Shown here piece after piece: positions 28,631 to 36,815 of a stretch of 64,000 bases of DNA. This stretch comes from Thermosynechococcus sp. HN-54. GTDB taxonomy: Bacteria > Cyanobacteriota > Cyanobacteriia > Thermosynechococcales > Thermosynechococcaceae. The notes beneath the pieces are model-generated. The model saw nothing but the letters and a program-made list of their open reading frames with translations. It was not told where the DNA came from and made no database searches. The first letter of the stretch is position 1. Each line of letters begins with the position of its first letter. Where the stretch lies: positions 1,612,001 through 1,676,000 of the forward strand of contig NZ_CP098039.1 of the NCBI RefSeq assembly GCF_023650955.1, given 5' to 3'. The position numbers were made by a program, and so were the translations under genes.

Positions 28631-29029
28631 TTAGGCCTCAAGCAATTCGGGTAAATCCAGCCACTGGGCTAAGTGGGCTTTCACCTGTTGGCAAAATTGG
28701 GGGCGATCGCCAAATTTCTCAGTGCGGATCGTTTTGCGCTGCGCATCCAATGTCCAGCCGTAGTCACTGCTAAGGCGGAGTTTTCCCTGCCAGTCGGCAA
28801 TTGAAAGCATTAACTGCGGCGCTGGGCTATTATCAACACCCTTGACACGAAAGACATAGTTAAAGGTGTTTTGCTTGCCAGCAGCAACGGTTGAGGCTTG
28901 ACCAAACCGCTCCTTCAAGCGCGATCGCACTCGCTCCACTAACGCCGCATCTCCCAAATCCTCAAGGGTGCGCATCGCCAACGTAAGGGCAAAATAAAAC
29001 TCTTCGACAGGAATAAACTCCAGTTCCAT
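28631..29029 (-). CDS. Conserved protein of unknown function
   Basis: 132 aa from ATG 29029 (MELEFIPVEEFYFAL); a TTG at 29053 is in frame. I do not recognise a domain. The sequence is soluble, with a helical N-terminal half (TLAMRTLEDLGDAALVERVRSRLKERFG) and a strand-rich second half (LMLSIADWQGKLRLSSDYGW). It is the first gene of a minus-strand trio with the S4 and YdcF-like genes and is divergent from rpmI with a 65-bp gap, which must hold promoters for both directions. Confidence 0.75.
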   Translation of the reverse strand: MELEFIPVEEFYFALTLAMRTLEDLGDAALVERVRSRLKERFGQASTVAAGKQNTFNYVFRVKGVDNSPAPQLMLSIADWQGKLRLSSDYGWTLDAQRKTIRTEKFGDRPQFCQQVKAHLAQWLDLPELLEA

Positions 29030-29094
29030 GCAGCTTGCCAAGACTCTCTTCAAAATAGTACACTAGTAAGCTGTGTCTAAAATAGGGCAAGGCT

Positions 29095-29292
29095 ATGCCA
29101 AAGCTAAAAACACGTCGTGCAGCTGCCAAACGATTTCGCACCACCGGCAGTGGTAAGTTCATTCGTCGCAAAGCCAATAAAAACCACCTCCTCGAACACA
29201 AGAGTAGCGATCGCAAGAATCGTCTCTCCCATAAAGCACTGGTGGACAAGCGAGACCTAGAACGAGTGTCGCTGATGCTTCCTTACGCTTAA
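29095..29292 (+). CDS. rpmI: Large ribosomal subunit protein bL35
   Basis: 65 aa, very basic: [33 protein letters not shown] and the [15 protein letters not shown] end are characteristic of bL35. It binds 23S rRNA. It is followed 41 bp later by rplT, the usual partner; infC, which often leads this operon, is not here. In many bacteria L20 represses this mRNA; I see no clear pseudoknot in the 65-bp leader. Confidence 0.97.
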   Translation: MPKLKTRRAAAKRFRTTGSGKFIRRKANKNHLLEHKSSDRKNRLSHKALVDKRDLERVSLMLPYA

Positions 29293-29333
29293 CTTATAAA
29301 TTTTTAGTTTTTCATCAAGGGTGAAATTGAACT

Positions 29334-29684
29334 ATGGCAAGGGTCAAACGCGGTAACGTTGCCCGCAAACGGCGCAAAAAAATTCTCAAGCTCGCCAAGG
29401 GCTATCGTGCAGGGCACTCCAAGCTCTTCCGCACCGCTAATCAGGTGGTCATGAAGGCACTGTGCAATGCCTATCGCGATCGGCGGCGCCGCAAACGGGA
29501 CTTTCGGCGGCTCTGGATTGCACGGATTAACGCTGCTGCACGGCAACATGGCATGAGCTACAGCCAACTCATGGGTGCCCTCAAAAAGGCCGATATTCAG
29601 CTCAATCGCAAAATGCTCGCTCAATTGGCGGTGCTGGATACCGACGCCTTTGCCACCGTCATTCAGACTGCCCGTGCCGTTTAG
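29334..29684 (+). CDS. rplT: Large ribosomal subunit protein bL20
   Basis: 116 aa, highly basic: [29 protein letters not shown] and [23 protein letters not shown] are diagnostic. It is needed for early 50S assembly and acts as autoregulator of its own operon in other bacteria. It is 41 bp after rpmI and 14 bp before lgt, so the three are likely one transcript. Confidence 0.97.
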   Translation: MARVKRGNVARKRRKKILKLAKGYRAGHSKLFRTANQVVMKALCNAYRDRRRRKRDFRRLWIARINAAARQHGMSYSQLMGALKKADIQLNRKMLAQLAVLDTDAFATVIQTARAV

Positions 29685-29698
29685 AACCCGTTCTAGGC

Positions 29699-30505
29699 AT
29701 GATCGCCACCTTCCAATCCCCCGGTGCCACCCTTGAGCTAGGGTTTATCACCCTGCGGTGGTATGGGCTACTGATTGCCGCAGCGGTCTTTATTGGCATT
29801 TGGCTGAGTCAGCGCTTGGCACGCCAGCGGCAGATCAATCCCGATTTGATTGCCGATCTCTCGATTTGGCTGGTTGTTGCGGCGATTCCTGCTGCGCGGC
29901 TCTACTATGTAGCATTTAACTGGGAATTTTATCAAAAACACTTGGATCAAGTGGTTCAAATTTGGCGAGGCGGCATTGCGATTCATGGTGCCATCCTTGG
30001 TGGCATGCTAGCCATGGCTATCTTTACCTATGTGCAGCGTCTCTCCTTTTGGCAAGTGGCGGATGTCATTGCCCCTTCCTTGATTCTGGGACAGGCGATT
30101 GGTCGCTGGGGTAATTTTTTTAACTCTGAAGCTTTTGGTGCCCCTACGGATTTGCCGTGGAAACTGTATATCCCTGTCCCGCAGCGTCCCCCTGAGCTGA
30201 TCAACGAAGCCTATTACCACCCCACGTTTCTCTATGAATCCCTCTGGAATCTAGGGGTTTTTGCCCTACTCCTCTGGCTCTTCCATCAACCTCGCTATCA
30301 AAAACCTGGCACCCTGCTGTTGGTCTATGCTATTGCCTACAGCTTGGGTCGCTTTTGGATTGAAGGACTGCGCATGGATAGCTTAATGCTAGGTCCGCTG
30401 CGAATTGCCCAAGTGGTTAGCTTGGTTGCGATCGCCCTAGGAGCTTGGGGACTCTTTCGCCTCTATTACCAAGGCAAACCGTTACCAGATTGGCAAACGG
30501 CCTAG
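29699..30505 (+). CDS. lgt: Prolipoprotein diacylglyceryl transferase
   Basis: 268 aa with about seven membrane segments. The Lgt signature [17 protein letters not shown] is complete, with the essential Arg and Asn, and the C-terminal [12 protein letters not shown] also matches. The enzyme transfers diacylglycerol from phosphatidylglycerol to the lipobox cysteine of preproteins. It is 14 bp downstream of rplT, an arrangement that couples membrane and ribosome genes. Its 3' end overlaps the convergent cpcT by 4 bp. Confidence 0.96.
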   Translation: MIATFQSPGATLELGFITLRWYGLLIAAAVFIGIWLSQRLARQRQINPDLIADLSIWLVVAAIPAARLYYVAFNWEFYQKHLDQVVQIWRGGIAIHGAILGGMLAMAIFTYVQRLSFWQVADVIAPSLILGQAIGRWGNFFNSEAFGAPTDLPWKLYIPVPQRPPELINEAYYHPTFLYESLWNLGVFALLLWLFHQPRYQKPGTLLLVYAIAYSLGRFWIEGLRMDSLMLGPLRIAQVVSLVAIALGAWGLFRLYYQGKPLPDWQTA

Positions 30506-31092
30506 GCAATAATTTCATCAGCAAAGCTTTGCCAACGCACAAAGTGAAAGGGGCCTGCTACGGATCCCCAAACGTGCTCATCGGTCTCTGGATCCCGTCC
30601 GCGATCGTGGCTAATGAAGCGCTCACCATCAATTTCAAACGTGCTATCGAGATAGGTTTCCCGTCCTTTGCGCACCACTTTACAGGCCTTACCCGGCTCC
30701 ACTTCGCCACGAAAACTGTGCCCTGTCCAGTAGGTGATCATATTGCAGCCACAGAGGAGTTCCAGATCATCGGCAGTCATGGCCTCAAGCCGCTGGCGAT
30801 CGCGCGCTGCCCCAAAGAAGCGCTTTTCATCCTTGAGCACGTAATTTTTAATCACAATGTGATCATTGGCCGGCACCAGCTCAAGAACCCGTGTTCGGTA
30901 GGGCACCCCTAGCAAATAGTCGTAGGCCTGTTCCACATAAAGGGCAATGCCCTCCAGTAGCCCCCTGGGCAGGGGACGCATACACACTCGAATATGGGCG
31001 TAGAAGGGGGGATTTTCAAAGGCTTGGTCTTGGTTACTAAAATCCGCCGCCATCCAACGGCCAAGGGTCAACACATCGGTTGCGTGCGTCAT
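30502..31092 (-). CDS. cpcT: Chromophore lyase CpcT/CpeT
   Basis: 196 aa. The family signature is visible throughout: [65 protein letters not shown] and [20 protein letters not shown]. CpcT attaches phycocyanobilin to Cys153/155 of the phycocyanin beta subunit. A CpeT (phycoerythrin) role is unlikely in an organism with no phycoerythrin genes in view, but that is inference. It is a single gene, not next to cpc genes. Confidence 0.93.
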   Translation of the reverse strand: MTHATDVLTLGRWMAADFSNQDQAFENPPFYAHIRVCMRPLPRGLLEGIALYVEQAYDYLLGVPYRTRVLELVPANDHIVIKNYVLKDEKRFFGAARDRQRLEAMTADDLELLCGCNMITYWTGHSFRGEVEPGKACKVVRKGRETYLDSTFEIDGERFISHDRGRDPETDEHVWGSVAGPFHFVRWQSFADEIIA

Positions 31093-31138
31093 GGAGCCAC
31101 TGATTGTCCTAAAACAGTCCTTTTTTCAGAGTAGCGGA

Positions 31139-32683
31139 TTAGGGTACCCTCTCCCCCTTCAAAGACGAGGTGGCTTGCAATAATGCTTGAAGAAGTCCCT
31201 CAAGCGTATGTTCAGTAGCTTCAGCATCCACCCGCCCAAGCAGTTCGCGGCAAGTTTGCGACGTTTGTGGGCCAATACTGGCAATCTGAACATTTTGGAG
31301 TAAATCTGCGACCCTAGCTCCCAACAATTGGCAAAAATGTTTCACTGTTTTAGAGCTAGTAAATGTCACTATATCCACTTGGCCGGCTTCAAGCGCGGCT
31401 AGGACGTGAGCATCGGCCGCTTGGGGACAGCGAGAATCATAAGCAGGTACCTCAAGAACCTCAGCGCCAGCCGCCGTGAAGGCATCCACTAAAACAGGTC
31501 GTCCTCCCCTTTCAACCCGTGGGAAGAGAAAACGCAAGCCAGCAACGGGTTCAGGGAATTCAGCCACCAAGGCATCGGCCACAAATTCACTGGGGGTAAA
31601 GTCGGCCACTAAGCCGTAACTGCTGAGGGTTTGGGCAGTTTTTTCCCCAACAACAGCAATCTTCAGACCCGCCAAAGCCCGACTATCCTTGCCCTGACTG
31701 TGTAACCGTTCCATAAAAAAGGTGACGGCATTGTGGGAGGTGAGAATCAGCCAGTCAAAAGTGCTTAGTTCCGCCAAGGCCTGATCCAGTGGCTCCCAAG
31801 AACTAGGGGGGACAATTTCAAGGGTGGGCATCTCTAAAACCGTGGCACCAGCGGCCTTCAATTGCTCGCTAAAGGCACTGGCTTGACCCGCCGCACGGGT
31901 GACGAGAATGGTTTTGCCGTGGAGCCGAGACATGGAGGATGGGGATGTTCTCAAACAGTCAGGTAATGCCAAATCTAGACTAGTCAAAGGATAGCGTTTT
32001 TGGGCGATCGCGCCAATAACAACGACTGCAGGAGCCATCTCTGGAAAGTGAGGCGTATTCAGGTAGCTCTCCAAGGTGCCAAACCAGAACTGTTGCTGCG
32101 GCTGGCCGACCCATTGCAAAATTGCCAGTCCCTCAGCGGGCGATCGCCCCTGTTGCAGCAGTTCCTCAACAATTTGCCGCAGGGAACGGGTAGCCATCAA
32201 AAAAATCAGCGTCTCCATTTGGGCGATCGCTGCCCAAGGAAGGATTTCTGGCGCATGCCCCGACAGAATCGCTACGGACTGACTCACGTCCTTTGCTGTC
32301 ACACAGAGACCCGCCAATAAAGGTGCCGCTAGCGCTGAGGACACCCCCGCAATCACCACAGCCTCTAAACCTGCCCCCAAGACAACCTCAAGTTCCTGAT
32401 GTAAGCGGCCAAACAGCCCTGGATCGCCACTTTTGAGGCGGACAACCCGTTGATACTGCTGGCCGTAGTCCACTAAAAGGCGGTTGATTTCCGCTTGGGG
32501 AACTGGCTCGGCTCCCGCTCGTTTGCCCACCGCCACCCGCAAACAATCAGTGGGTGTAAGGTCTAGGAGGCTAGGAGAGACGAGGGCGTCGTAAAGAACT
32601 ACTTGCGCCTGCTGTAGGCAAGTCCAAGCTTCGAGGGTGAGAGTGCCAAGGGTACCCAAGCCCGCACCCACAAAATAGATCAT
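31139..32683 (-). CDS. cobA-hemD: Uroporphyrinogen-III methyltransferase / uroporphyrinogen-III synthase fusion
   Basis: 514 aa from ATG 32683; a TTG one codon earlier is in frame. Residues 1-245 are a SUMT (CobA) domain: IYFVGAGLG, VGKRAG, RLKSGDPGLFG, AGVSSALAAPLLAG. Residues of about 255-510 are HemD: LHGKTILVTRAAGQASAFSEQL, LILTSHNAVTFFMERL, FPRVERGG, IVTFTSSKTVKHF. One protein thus makes uroporphyrinogen III and methylates it toward sirohaem and cobalamin. The SUMT first loop lacks the common GPGDP, which I recall as normal in cyanobacterial fusions. It lies 6 bp after the M23 peptidase gene. Confidence 0.93.
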   Translation of the reverse strand: MIYFVGAGLGTLGTLTLEAWTCLQQAQVVLYDALVSPSLLDLTPTDCLRVAVGKRAGAEPVPQAEINRLLVDYGQQYQRVVRLKSGDPGLFGRLHQELEVVLGAGLEAVVIAGVSSALAAPLLAGLCVTAKDVSQSVAILSGHAPEILPWAAIAQMETLIFLMATRSLRQIVEELLQQGRSPAEGLAILQWVGQPQQQFWFGTLESYLNTPHFPEMAPAVVVIGAIAQKRYPLTSLDLALPDCLRTSPSSMSRLHGKTILVTRAAGQASAFSEQLKAAGATVLEMPTLEIVPPSSWEPLDQALAELSTFDWLILTSHNAVTFFMERLHSQGKDSRALAGLKIAVVGEKTAQTLSSYGLVADFTPSEFVADALVAEFPEPVAGLRFLFPRVERGGRPVLVDAFTAAGAEVLEVPAYDSRCPQAADAHVLAALEAGQVDIVTFTSSKTVKHFCQLLGARVADLLQNVQIASIGPQTSQTCRELLGRVDAEATEHTLEGLLQALLQATSSLKGERVP

Positions 32684-32689
32684 CAACGC

Positions 32690-34006
32690 TTAGCCTTGGC
32701 TGCGTTGTAGAAAAATCATTGGGTTGACCGCACCCCCCCCTTGGGGATGCACTTCAAAGTGGACATGGGGGCCTGTGCTACGGCCTGTACTGCCCATTTC
32801 GGCAATCTGCTGACCCTGCTCAACGTATTGACCCACACGCACCAAGTTGCGATGGTTGTGCGCATAGAGCGTCAGCGTCCCATCGGCGTGGCGAATTTCC
32901 ACAAGGTTGCCGAAACCGCCAGAATTCCATTGGGAGTAGGTAACCACACCAGCGGCAGCAGCATAGATGGGCGTGCCAATAGGCGCAGCAATATCGATGC
33001 CTCGGTGCATCCGTCCCCAACGTGGGCCAAAGCCAGAGGTCAAAACGCCTCGAGCCGGCCAGATAAAGTTCGTGGTCAGGCTAGGCAGGAAGCGATCAGA
33101 ATTGGGCAACGGTGGCAGCTCAAGACCGCTGGGTAAGGGCGGCGTCACAATAGACCGCGCCACTTTAACGGGCACAGGGGGGGCAATGGGCTGCACCGCT
33201 GCGGCGGTGGGGGCACTCACCGTTGTTGTTTGCGAACGACTGACGACGGCGGGTTGCGGCAAAGCAGGGCGGGCAGAGGGTTGGAGCGTAGAGCCAAGAC
33301 GACGCTGCCGCTCAGAAGCACGCCCAAAGGATACAGGAACGACGGTTGATGCAGAGGTGGACACGGATTGGGGGCTGACAAAGGCCACCCGCTGCGATAG
33401 TTGGGTTGTGTCAGCGGCAGTTGCTTGGGGTTCAATTTCGGCAGTGGTTTGCTCCAGCGACCCACCCATGGCAAAGGGCGGATCAATGGCCAAGGAGGCA
33501 ACAACAGAAGTGGTTGCTTGGGTCACGAGATCGGCCAAACTATCGGTGCGAACCCGACGATCCACCACTTTGAAGGTTGGCTCAGAAGGACGGCTGAGGC
33601 GCTCAAAGGCGGCAAAGGCAGATAGGGTAGGCGCAGGTGTTTTTAGGGATAATGGGGCAACGCTGACCTCAGGCTGAACCGTGCGTTGCCATGCCCCTTG
33701 GGCAACCCCCAAGAGTAAGTCAGTTTTATCGGTGGATAGCAGATTTTCAAACTCAGCAAGCGGGTCTTGGGTATCAGTGCTAAGTAGGGAGGACAGTTTC
33801 AGAGCGTCGGGCTGAATGTCCGTGGGACGGATTTGGTGATCGCCAGAGAGGGCAGCGAGGTCAAGGGCTTGGGTGGGCTGAATGAGTGCAAAGGTGCCCA
33901 ACAGTGGCAGACAGGAACAAAGGGAGCGCAGCGAACGACCAAGCATAGAAGCAGACGCAAGAGGTGCATCCTGAGAGGCGGTAGGGATACGACTATCGTT
34001 GCTCAA
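32690..34006 (-). CDS. M23-family peptidoglycan endopeptidase (LytM domain)
   Basis: 438 aa. A perfect AGGAGG lies 6 bp before TTG at 34006, which I take as the start; the next ATG is 20 codons in. A hydrophobic signal (LCSCLPLLGTFALIQPTQA) is followed by a long low-complexity Pro/Ala/Ser/Thr linker (about 60-310) and a LytM domain: FGPRWGRMHRGIDIAAPIGTPIYAAAAG, YAHNHRNLVRVGQYVEQGQQIA, STGRSTGPHVHFEVHP. The zinc ligands His, Asp and HxH are all present, so it should be active on peptide cross-links rather than an EnvC-type activator. Confidence 0.9.
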   Translation of the reverse strand: MSNDSRIPTASQDAPLASASMLGRSLRSLCSCLPLLGTFALIQPTQALDLAALSGDHQIRPTDIQPDALKLSSLLSTDTQDPLAEFENLLSTDKTDLLLGVAQGAWQRTVQPEVSVAPLSLKTPAPTLSAFAAFERLSRPSEPTFKVVDRRVRTDSLADLVTQATTSVVASLAIDPPFAMGGSLEQTTAEIEPQATAADTTQLSQRVAFVSPQSVSTSASTVVPVSFGRASERQRRLGSTLQPSARPALPQPAVVSRSQTTTVSAPTAAAVQPIAPPVPVKVARSIVTPPLPSGLELPPLPNSDRFLPSLTTNFIWPARGVLTSGFGPRWGRMHRGIDIAAPIGTPIYAAAAGVVTYSQWNSGGFGNLVEIRHADGTLTLYAHNHRNLVRVGQYVEQGQQIAEMGSTGRSTGPHVHFEVHPQGGGAVNPMIFLQRSQG

Positions 34007-34620
34007 GGTAATCCTCCTCGCACACAAAATTTACCGTGATTCGACAAAACAGGGAATTGGGAACACACAGCAGGAGCAGTCATCGAAAGTAGCCAGAGGC
34101 CACTCGCCGCGTCTATGCCTAAAACTGTCCCAATCTGTTGTTTATGCAAAGGGTGTTTTGGCACCACGACGAAACTTCTAGGTGACTTTACCCAATCCAC
34201 AACCAAATGACAACCCTCCCCCCTGCCTTGTCCTTGCATCTCAGGGGAGTGAATTATCTGCTTAAAAATAAAAATAAGAATTTTCTACCTACTTGTCAAT
34301 AATCAAAACACCTGAATTCATCACGACTTGGGCTTAATTACTGCCTATGAAAGAAAAATCATTATTCCGAATAAATGAATAAGTAGAGTAAAGTTAGCTA
34401 ATCAATGTGTATAGTTTTTTTTAATAATGTAAGTCAGTTTACATCCTTCTCATGGTTGGTCGTTACACCAAAATTGTCCTATAACACTTGTGCCAAATTG
34501 CGCTAAAAGTGGCACATATTTATCTTCACTCTCAGAGGCGATTAGAGCAAGCTTGCTTGGTAGAATAAACGAGTTTATGACGATTTTTGGCGATCGCCTT
34601 TCTGATGGAGCTTTGTCCCC
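34007..34620. other. 614-bp AT-rich intergenic region
   Basis: Between the divergent M23 peptidase gene and the next plus-strand gene. No convincing coding frame. The part from about 34255 to 34450 is strikingly AT-rich for this genome. It includes a GTA-N8-TAC palindrome at 34429-34442 (NtcA-type consensus) but without a well-placed -10 box on either side. No HIP1 site lies in the AT-rich core. A small RNA or a lost gene is possible; nothing in it proves either. Confidence 0.5.
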
Positions 34621-35091
34621 ATGACCTACCACAAGCTGTGGTTTCAACAAACAGCGAGCCACCTCAAGGTTTTGCGTCCTTTTCCACCCTTTAGTGTTGT
34701 CCAAAACTTCATTCGTGAATATCTCCCGAACCTGATTGACTACATGGATGGTCAAGGACTAGATCTCAGCGATCCACAGCACTGGTGGGAGAGTATTCAC
34801 ATTGACGGCATTTTGGAATTGGAAAATAGCGAGGGGGAAACCCTGCGGGTGGCGGCTGGAATTATTGAACAGTGGCGGAATGCCAACGCCGCCTTACGAC
34901 TGATTACCACACCGGCAATGGCCAAGCTGCGGCGAGAATCCCTCAATGTCAGTCAGCATTGGCTCTTTTATGTCTCTAGTCGCAAGCCCTACCCTGAGTC
35001 CCTGTGGATTGATTTGCTCTATGAGCAGGCGGATACGCCCCCCACAGAAACGGGCTGTACCATTATTGAGGTGACGGAACCGGAGGCCTAG
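34621..35091 (+). CDS. Conserved protein of unknown function
   Basis: 156 aa, soluble, Trp-rich. I do not recognise a domain. Visible phrases are TYHKLWFQQTASHLKVLRPFPPFSVVQNFIREYLP (given here only by its ends), PQHWWESIHIDGIL, and SQHWLFYVSSRKPYPESLWIDLLYE. No signal peptide or membrane segment. The start ATG at 34621 follows the long AT-rich gap. Its 3' end overlaps that of the convergent ribD by 29 bp. Codon use and HIP1 content look like neighbouring genes, so it seems real. Confidence 0.7.
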   Translation: MTYHKLWFQQTASHLKVLRPFPPFSVVQNFIREYLPNLIDYMDGQGLDLSDPQHWWESIHIDGILELENSEGETLRVAAGIIEQWRNANAALRLITTPAMAKLRRESLNVSQHWLFYVSSRKPYPESLWIDLLYEQADTPPTETGCTIIEVTEPEA

Positions 35092-36202
35092 GCGGTAGGT
35101 AGCCCACCACGAGAATATCCTCGCCCACGGTTTGCCAACTCACGTCCTCTAGGCACAGGGCCTCATTCATCTTGGTCAAGCCGAGATCGGCGACTGGGGC
35201 GGGGGCATCGGAGCCACCAATAATTTTTGGTGCAATAAACGCCCACACTTTCTGTACCATGCCCTCAGCGATCGCTGCCGCTGCAAGGGAACCGCCGCAC
35301 TCCCAAAGCACAGTCATGATGCCCCGTTGATCAAGCTCTGCCATAACAGTGGTCGGTGTTAGCGGCTCTCGGTGCACTACCTCCACGCCCCGTGCCTGCA
35401 ATTGGGGAATGAGGGGATGTTGGGGTGAAGCAGAGGTAACCACCAATGTCGGAGCCGTGGTCGTTTCCCACAAAGAGGCATTCGGCGGCAGATCAAGGGT
35501 ACGACTCATCACCACCCGTAGGGGATTGCGCTCATGGCGCGAGGTCAAAAGGGGATTATCCAGACGCACGGTATTGCCCCCCACAATCACGGCATCACAC
35601 TCAGAGCGCAGTTGATGCACCATTGCCCGCGCGGCTTCACCACTCACCCAGAGACTGTGGCCGGCACTGGAGGCAATTTTGCCATCCAAGGTCATGGCGT
35701 ATTTGAAAATGCCAAAGGGACGCTGATAGCGCACCCGATGAACAAACGCTTCGTTAAGGCGTTGACACTCTGCTTCCCGCACGCCGACGGTGACTTCTAT
35801 GCCCGCTGAGCGCAGTCGTTCTACCCCAGCCCCAGCCACTTGGGGATTTGGATCAATCATGCCCACCACCACCTTGGGAATACCCGCCGCTATAATCGCC
35901 TCGGTACAGGGGGGCGTGCGGCCATAGTGGTTGCAGGGTTCAAGATTGACGTAGAGGGTGGCCTTGCTAAGGAGAGGGCGATCGCTCTGGCTGACGCTGC
36001 GCAAGGCAAAAACCTCAGCATGGGGTTCCCCCGCCTTGGGATGAAACCCCTCCCCAATCACCCGCCCCTCCGCCACAATCACACAGCCCACGAGGGGATT
36101 CGGAGCCGTACAGCCTTTGGCACGAGCCGCTAACTCAAGGCAGCGCCCCATATATTGGGCATCAATCGTGGCTATCTCCTCCACAACGGGGGCTAAGCGC
36201 AT
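35063..36202 (-). CDS. ribD: Riboflavin biosynthesis deaminase/reductase
   Basis: 379 aa from ATG 36202. The N-terminal deaminase has the zinc set HAEVFAL and PCNHYGRTPPCTEAI (His, Cys, Cys) and starts MGRCLELAARAKGCTAPNPLVGCVIV. The C-terminal reductase shows FGIFKYAMTLDGKIAS, SECDAVIVGGNTVRLDNPLLT and VLWECGGSLAAAAI. It carries out the second and third steps of riboflavin synthesis from GTP. No FMN riboswitch was seen upstream, where the short gene at 36212 lies only 9 bp away. Confidence 0.95.
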   Translation of the reverse strand: MRLAPVVEEIATIDAQYMGRCLELAARAKGCTAPNPLVGCVIVAEGRVIGEGFHPKAGEPHAEVFALRSVSQSDRPLLSKATLYVNLEPCNHYGRTPPCTEAIIAAGIPKVVVGMIDPNPQVAGAGVERLRSAGIEVTVGVREAECQRLNEAFVHRVRYQRPFGIFKYAMTLDGKIASSAGHSLWVSGEAARAMVHQLRSECDAVIVGGNTVRLDNPLLTSRHERNPLRVVMSRTLDLPPNASLWETTTAPTLVVTSASPQHPLIPQLQARGVEVVHREPLTPTTVMAELDQRGIMTVLWECGGSLAAAAIAEGMVQKVWAFIAPKIIGGSDAPAPVADLGLTKMNEALCLEDVSWQTVGEDILVVGYLPPRPPVPSPQ

Positions 36203-36211
36203 GGGCAAGAA

Positions 36212-36526
36212 TCAACGCTCGTGTTCGGTTTCCGAGGAATGCTTCGGCAGTTGCTCCGCCTCTGGGCACTCATCCGCAATGGGTAACTCCGCATAGCCCC
36301 GGGGAACTGCTGCGAGCCGCCGTGAAATCGAGCCAATGCTTTCGATATTGACGATCTCTTCCCAAGCACACACTTCGTCGTCTTCCTCCGTTTCGTAGCG
36401 GATGGTAACAACATTCCCTTCGATGTCCACAATGCGTGCCCGGTCAATTAAGCGTTGTTGATCCCGCAAGTAAATCCAGACTTCTTGGCCGTCGGTATAG
36501 AGTTGATAAAGCTTGCGGTGTAACAT
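36212..36526 (-). CDS. Small conserved cyanobacterial protein
   Basis: 104 aa. The N-terminal 65 residues form a likely beta-barrel (MLHRKLYQLYTDGQEVWIYL, RARIVDIEGNVVTIRYETEEDDEVCAWEE), rather like an Sm- or KOW-type fold; the rest is charged and less ordered. I recall similar proteins annotated as DUF6679 in cyanobacteria, not certain. AGGAGA-like bases sit just ahead of the ATG. It is 9 bp upstream of ribD and probably co-transcribed. Confidence 0.75.
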   Translation of the reverse strand: MLHRKLYQLYTDGQEVWIYLRDQQRLIDRARIVDIEGNVVTIRYETEEDDEVCAWEEIVNIESIGSISRRLAAVPRGYAELPIADECPEAEQLPKHSSETEHER

Positions 36527-36815
36527 AGAACGGTCTCCTTCTCGGAATTGGGCGTAGCAACAGTTGATAAGCTGTGCTGCAACCTCTTGCCTGTCATCTT
36601 ACCGCTAGAATTCACAGATGAGCAGCGGTGAAGGTGAGGTGTGGGGACTGAGGGTGTCCATATCGTTGTAGCGATCGCGCAGCACAGGGGAAAGAGTGAT
36701 TCTCTGACGGTCTGGGGTAGATCTCGTACAATCGAATAAGCGTAACAAAGGGTAAATAATCCGTTACTATAACGCTATTCATTTATTCTAACCAGTGCGG
36801 AGTCGTTCAAACGGC

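Noticed and set aside
32967-33677. 236-aa open frame on the plus strand
   Set aside because: Antisense to the low-complexity linker of the M23 peptidase; repetitive and without a ribosome site.
36203-36211. FMN riboswitch for ribD
   Set aside because: Only 9 bp separate ribD from the upstream gene, and no riboswitch core is seen before that gene either.
36527-36815. CIRCE heat-shock operator ahead of dnaK
   Set aside because: The TTAGCACTC-N9-GAGTGCTAA inverted repeat is absent.
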